DNA from: JADDRA01 sp035553895
GTDB taxonomy: Bacteria; Actinomycetota; Acidimicrobiia; Acidimicrobiales; CADCSY01
Assembly: GCA_035553895.1 (NCBI GenBank)
Contig: DATMJI010000166.1
Location: 1-24,609, forward strand
Direction: 5' to 3'
Length of the DNA: 24,609 nucleotides
Shown: positions 22,075 to 24,609 of the stretch, one piece after another
Position numbering within the stretch: position 1 is the first letter of the stretch
Layout of the letters: each line of letters starts with the position of its first letter
The notes under the pieces: model-generated
Told to the model about the DNA's origin: nothing
Seen by the model: the letters and a program-made list of their open reading frames with translations, nothing else
Databases searched by the model: none
Made by a program: the position numbers and the translations under genes

Positions 22075-22080
22075 ACCGTA
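22075..22080 (-). promoter_or_regulatory. Possible -10 hexamer of the crtA-like gene
   Basis: TACGGT on the minus strand lies 12 bases before ATG 22062, which would leave a leader of about five bases. On the other strand CAGGCT (22106-22111) lies six bases before GTG 22118. The 55-bp divergent gap therefore seems to hold two back-to-back promoters. Confidence 0.35.
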
Positions 22081-22117
22081 CCGGCGCCGCCCGGCGGCGG
22101 CGTGCCAGGCTGGCGCC

Positions 22118-22723
22118 GTGCGCACGGCGACCCTGGCGGCCAGCACCGCAGCCATCGGCGCCGGCTACGTGCTCGGCTCGGTTCCGGTGGCGGTGCTGGT
22201 GGGGCGACTCCACGGTGTCGATCCCCGCACCGTCGGCGATGCCAACCCCGGCTACTGGAACCTGCGGGAGCACCTCGGTGCCCGCCCCGCCGCACCGGTC
22301 TTCGCCGGCGACACCGCCAAGGGGGTGGCGGCCGCCCTGGTGGGCCGGGCCCTGGCCCCGGCCGGCGCCTGGGGCGTGGGCTACGCCGCCGTGGGGGCGG
22401 CCATGGCCGGCCACGCCTGGCCTGCCTTCGCCGGGTTCCGGGGCGGGCGATCCGTCCTCACCTGGGCCGGGGGGATGTGCGTGCTCTCCCCGCCGGCGGG
22501 GCTGGTGTCGGTGGCGGCCTTCGCCGCCGTGGCCGCATCGGGGTCCTTCGCCTGGGGGGCCCGGCTCGGGGTGTTCGCTTTCCCGGTGATCCAGGCGGTC
22601 ACCGAGGGCCCCCACCGGGTGGCGGCCACCGGCGCCCTCATGTCGATCATCGGCCTGCGCTTCGCCACCGCCGACCGTCAGGGCGCTGAACGAAGTGAGC
22701 CTTGCCCTGACGGAACCAGGTAG
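22118..22723 (+). CDS. PlsY-like membrane acyltransferase, divergent
   Basis: A 201-residue membrane protein with about five hydrophobic segments and the overall PlsY motif order. GSVPVAVLVGR (20-30) matches motif 1, DTAKG (65-69) is kept and GHAWPAFAGFRGGR (98-111) matches motif 3. Motif 2, normally GSGNxGATN, is altered to GDANPGYWN (40-48). PlsY uses acyl-phosphate to acylate glycerol-3-phosphate at the inner membrane face. Because of the changed motif this may be a paralogue with another acceptor. GTG 22118 starts close to the first helix. The last ~18 codons run through a 9-bp inverted repeat, so the 3' end may double as a terminator. Confidence 0.7.
   Translation: MRTATLAASTAAIGAGYVLGSVPVAVLVGRLHGVDPRTVGDANPGYWNLREHLGARPAAPVFAGDTAKGVAAALVGRALAPAGAWGVGYAAVGAAMAGHAWPAFAGFRGGRSVLTWAGGMCVLSPPAGLVSVAAFAAVAASGSFAWGARLGVFAFPVIQAVTEGPHRVAATGALMSIIGLRFATADRQGAERSEPCPDGTR
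22676..22712 (+). terminator. Hairpin inside the 3' end of the PlsY-like gene
   Basis: CGTCAGGGC (22676-22684) and GCCCTGACG (22704-22712) are perfect 9-bp arms around 19 bases. It lies 11 bases before the stop codon. There is no T-tract. It could act as a terminator or protect the mRNA end. Confidence 0.4.
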
Positions 22724-22737
22724 CCGTGCCGCCGTAG

Positions 22738-22774
22738 GCGGCTCCTCGCTCTTCTGGCGAGCGCAGCGAGCCGC
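22738..22774. terminator. Bulged hairpin between convergent genes
   Basis: GCGGCTC (22738-22744) pairs with GAGCCGC (22768-22774). CTCGC (22745-22749) pairs with GCGAG (22757-22761) inside, with a 6-base bulge CGCAGC on the 3' side and a 7-base loop. It lies between the stop codons of the PlsY-like and VOC genes, so it may serve as a bidirectional terminator. Confidence 0.45.
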
Positions 22775-23544
22775 TAGGGGTCGACCGGGCCGTCGAAGAT
22801 GGCGAAGGTGGCGCCCTGGGGATCGGCGGCCACCAGGATGCGCCCGGTGGGCACGGCCATGGGCGGGACCAGGATCCGGCCGCCCAACTGGTCGATGTGC
22901 CGGGCGGCGGGGTCGAGGTCGGTGGTGGCGGTGAAGTAGACGAGCCAGTGCGGCGGCCCCGGCGCACCCGGGGCCAGCGGCATCATGCCGCCGTTGAGGG
23001 CGTCGTCGTTATAGATGCCCCAGTAGGCGTCGGTGTCCGTGCCGACGAAGGGGATCCGCCAGCCGAAGAGCTCGGTGTAGAAGCGGCCGGCGGCGTCGGG
23101 ATCGTCGGTGTTGAGCTGGTTGAGGCACAGGGCCCCGGGGTCGTTGACCACCTCGGCGCCGGCGTGCTCGTCGGCCTGCCAGGCGGCGAACAGGGCGCCG
23201 GTGGGGTCGGCCAGCACCACCATGCGCCCCGAGGTGCCCATCTCGGTGACCGGGCGCACGACCGAGCCCCCTAGCTCGCCGGCCCGCACGGCGACGGCGT
23301 CGGCGTCGTCCACGGCCACGTAGGAGTGCCAGGCCGAGGGCTGGGCCCCGGCGGGGCCGTAGAGGGCGCTGACCAGGCGGCCGTCCCGGCGCAGGAGGGT
23401 GTAGGCCCCCGAGCCCTGGTCGGGGAGGACCTCGCTCTCCCAGCCGAACAGGGCGGTGTAGAAGGCGGTGGCGCCGTCGGGATCACTGGTGCCGAGATCC
23501 GTCCAGCAGAAGGTGCCGGCCGGGTAGCGGCGTCGTTCTCCCAT
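22774..23544 (-). CDS. VOC-family protein with two glyoxalase-like domains
   Basis: A 256-residue protein made of two vicinal-oxygen-chelate repeats, about residues 8-120 (FCWTDLGTSDPDGATAFYTALFGWE) and 130-254 (LNQLNTDDPDAAGRFYTELFGWR). This layout and the opening YPAGTFCWTDL resemble the mycobacterial CFP30B/Rv0577 group. VOC proteins include glyoxalases, dioxygenases and binding or resistance proteins, so the reaction is not assignable. It is cytoplasmic, with no signal peptide. ATG 23544 is preferred over the in-frame start at 23577 because TAGCGT lies exactly seven bases before it. A GT2 gene ends 52 bp upstream in the same direction. Confidence 0.82.
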   Translation of the reverse strand: MGERRRYPAGTFCWTDLGTSDPDGATAFYTALFGWESEVLPDQGSGAYTLLRRDGRLVSALYGPAGAQPSAWHSYVAVDDADAVAVRAGELGGSVVRPVTEMGTSGRMVVLADPTGALFAAWQADEHAGAEVVNDPGALCLNQLNTDDPDAAGRFYTELFGWRIPFVGTDTDAYWGIYNDDALNGGMMPLAPGAPGPPHWLVYFTATTDLDPAARHIDQLGGRILVPPMAVPTGRILVAADPQGATFAIFDGPVDP

Positions 23545-23551
23545 TGGCGCC

Positions 23552-23557
23552 ACGCTA
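23552..23557 (-). promoter_or_regulatory. Leaderless-type -10 hexamer of the VOC gene
   Basis: TAGCGT on the minus strand is followed by GGCGCCA and the ATG at 23544. Hexamer and seven-base gap are the same as at glgX. Confidence 0.55.
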
Positions 23558-23596
23558 CCCGGCCCGCCCGCCGCCATTGCCGGGACCGGAGGCCCC

Positions 23597-24609
23597 TCAG
23601 CCGTAGGTGCGGCCCCGCCAGCGCCGCCCCGGGCGCAGGGCCCCCCAGGTCAGGCGGGCGGCGGCGGGCACGTCGGCGAGGGGCGAGAGCCAGTAGGCCG
23701 GCCCCCGCCGGCGGTAGGCGCCGGCCGTGGCGGCCAGCACCCCGGCCCGGACGAGGACGAGGGCGGCGTCGATCCCGTCTCCCCGGCGGGCCAGCAGGCG
23801 AGGCAGGGGCAGGGCCTGGGCCAGCCACACCACGGCCAGGTCGGCCACCTTCCAGGGCCAGGAGGTGACGTCGGCCAGGGGCAGGGACCGCCCCCAGTGG
23901 CGCCACACCTCGGCGGCCGAGGTGTACATGGTGACGTCGAAGGCGGCGGTGGCGTCGAGGAAGCCGACCCGCCAGCCCACGCCGGCCAGGTGGCGGGCCA
24001 GGGCCACGTCGTCGGTGAGGTGGCCGGCCACCGGGTGGTAGCCCCCCTGGGCCGCCAGCACCGCCCGGCGGGTGACGGTGCACTGCCCGTTGGCCAGGGC
24101 CCGCTCCGGCGGTGGCGGGCGCAGGGGGCCAGGGGGACCCAGGCGGTAGACGAGGGTGGCCAGCATGGCCGGGTGCAGCAGGCGCTGGCCGGCGCTGTCG
24201 CACACGAAGCGGCCGCCGGCGCTGAGGTGGTCCCACCCCTGCTCGCTGGCCGCCCGGACCAGCGCGGCGACCAGCCCGGGCCGGGGCTCGACGTCGGCGT
24301 CGAGGGTGACCACCCACTCCCCGGTGGCCGCCTCCAGCCCCTGCTGGAGAGCCCAGGGCTTGCCCACCCACCCGTCGGGCAGGGGCGCCCCGGCCACCAC
24401 CCGGGCGCCGGCGGCGGCGGCCACCGCCGCGGTGCCGTCACTCGAGCAGTCGTCGACCACCACCACCTCGCCGACGTGGCGGTCGCCGGCCAGTGCGGCC
24501 AGGGCCGGGCCGATGCGCTGCTCCTCGTCGCGGGCCGGGATGACCACGCTGACCGTCCCCGGCGGGGGGCTACCCGGCTCGGGGACCAGGGGCGGCCACC
24601 GCCGGGGAC
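23597..24609 (-). CDS. Family 2 glycosyltransferase, 5' end outside the window
   Basis: A GT2 enzyme with an open frame to the window edge, so its start is missing. TVSVVIPARDEEQRI begins the nucleotide-binding domain, VVVDDCSSDGT follows, and TLDADVEPRPG holds the DxD metal/nucleotide site. The middle has ANGQCTVTRRAVLAAQGGY and TDDVALARHL in the catalytic region. Two or three hydrophobic segments near the C-terminus suggest membrane association. The pattern resembles GT2 enzymes that glycosylate lipids or carotenoids (CrtQ/CruC-like). With crtYcd, crtZ and a crtA-like gene nearby, carotenoid glycosylation is a guess. An internal GTG at 24547 is unlikely to be the start because the fold begins before it. 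Confidence 0.8.
   Translation of the reverse strand, partial: PRRWPPLVPEPGSPPPGTVSVVIPARDEEQRIGPALAALAGDRHVGEVVVVDDCSSDGTAAVAAAAGARVVAGAPLPDGWVGKPWALQQGLEAATGEWVVTLDADVEPRPGLVAALVRAASEQGWDHLSAGGRFVCDSAGQRLLHPAMLATLVYRLGPPGPLRPPPPERALANGQCTVTRRAVLAAQGGYHPVAGHLTDDVALARHLAGVGWRVGFLDATAAFDVTMYTSAAEVWRHWGRSLPLADVTSWPWKVADLAVVWLAQALPLPRLLARRGDGIDAALVLVRAGVLAATAGAYRRRGPAYWLSPLADVPAAARLTWGALRPGRRWRGRTYG

Noticed and set aside
1..24609. CRISPR array, tRNA genes, insertion sequence or prophage
   Set aside because: No regularly spaced repeats, cloverleaf-like sequence, transposase or phage protein was seen on either strand. Small RNA genes without known form could be missed by eye.

Overview
The window is GC-rich, densely coding DNA that looks like a high-GC Actinomycetota chromosome, possibly from the Acidimicrobiia or a relative. 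That placement is inferred from gene content, not from a marker gene: a split CrtYc/CrtYd lycopene cyclase, a DtxR/IdeR-type regulator with an IdeR-like box, a class II HelD helicase, a MEDS-HATPase sensor and a tandem VOC protein of the CFP30B type. It contains about 21 protein genes. I saw no tRNA, rRNA, CRISPR array, transposase or phage gene, and no gap longer than 300 bp.

Layout. (1) Positions 1-85 form a perfect 39-bp inverted repeat that duplicates the 3' end of a marR gene, suggesting a contig-end fold-back or a real inverted duplication. (2) marR (-) diverges from a HelD-type RNA polymerase-recycling helicase (+), with a 7-3-7 palindrome between them. (3) bioY (-) meets helD stop-to-stop. 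(4) A short fatty acid desaturase is followed by a ferric-iron ABC transporter split over two strands: the ATPase (fbpC, +), and the permease and binding protein (fbpB, fbpA, -). An IdeR-like box precedes fbpA. A DtxR-family regulator with an MntR-like metal site lies next, then a YceI-family gene. (5) A trehalose-from-glycogen cluster, glgX/treX-treY-treZ, is followed closely by a MEDS-HATPase sensor. (6) A TroA-type zinc/manganese ABC transporter has three genes: binding protein, ATPase and permease. (7) A carotenoid block holds crtYc, crtYd and crtZ (+), then, beyond a long palindromic intergenic element, a convergent CrtA-like monooxygenase (-). It is followed by a divergent PlsY-like membrane acyltransferase (+), a two-domain VOC protein (-) and a family 2 glycosyltransferase (-) that runs off the window.

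How the parts fit. Iron and zinc/manganese uptake sit with a metalloregulator. GlgX, TreY and TreZ would turn glycogen into trehalose. CrtYc/d and CrtZ would cyclise lycopene and hydroxylate the rings, with CrtA-like, glycosyltransferase and acyltransferase genes as candidate tailoring enzymes.

The most interesting features are: a recurring GC-rich -10 hexamer (TAGCGT, TAGGCT and similar) 6-9 nt before many start codons, implying widespread leaderless transcription; the ~170-bp near-palindrome at 21192-21361; the hybrid metal site of the DtxR-family protein; and a CrtA homologue in a cyclic-carotenoid cluster. No clearly novel defence or mobile system is visible.
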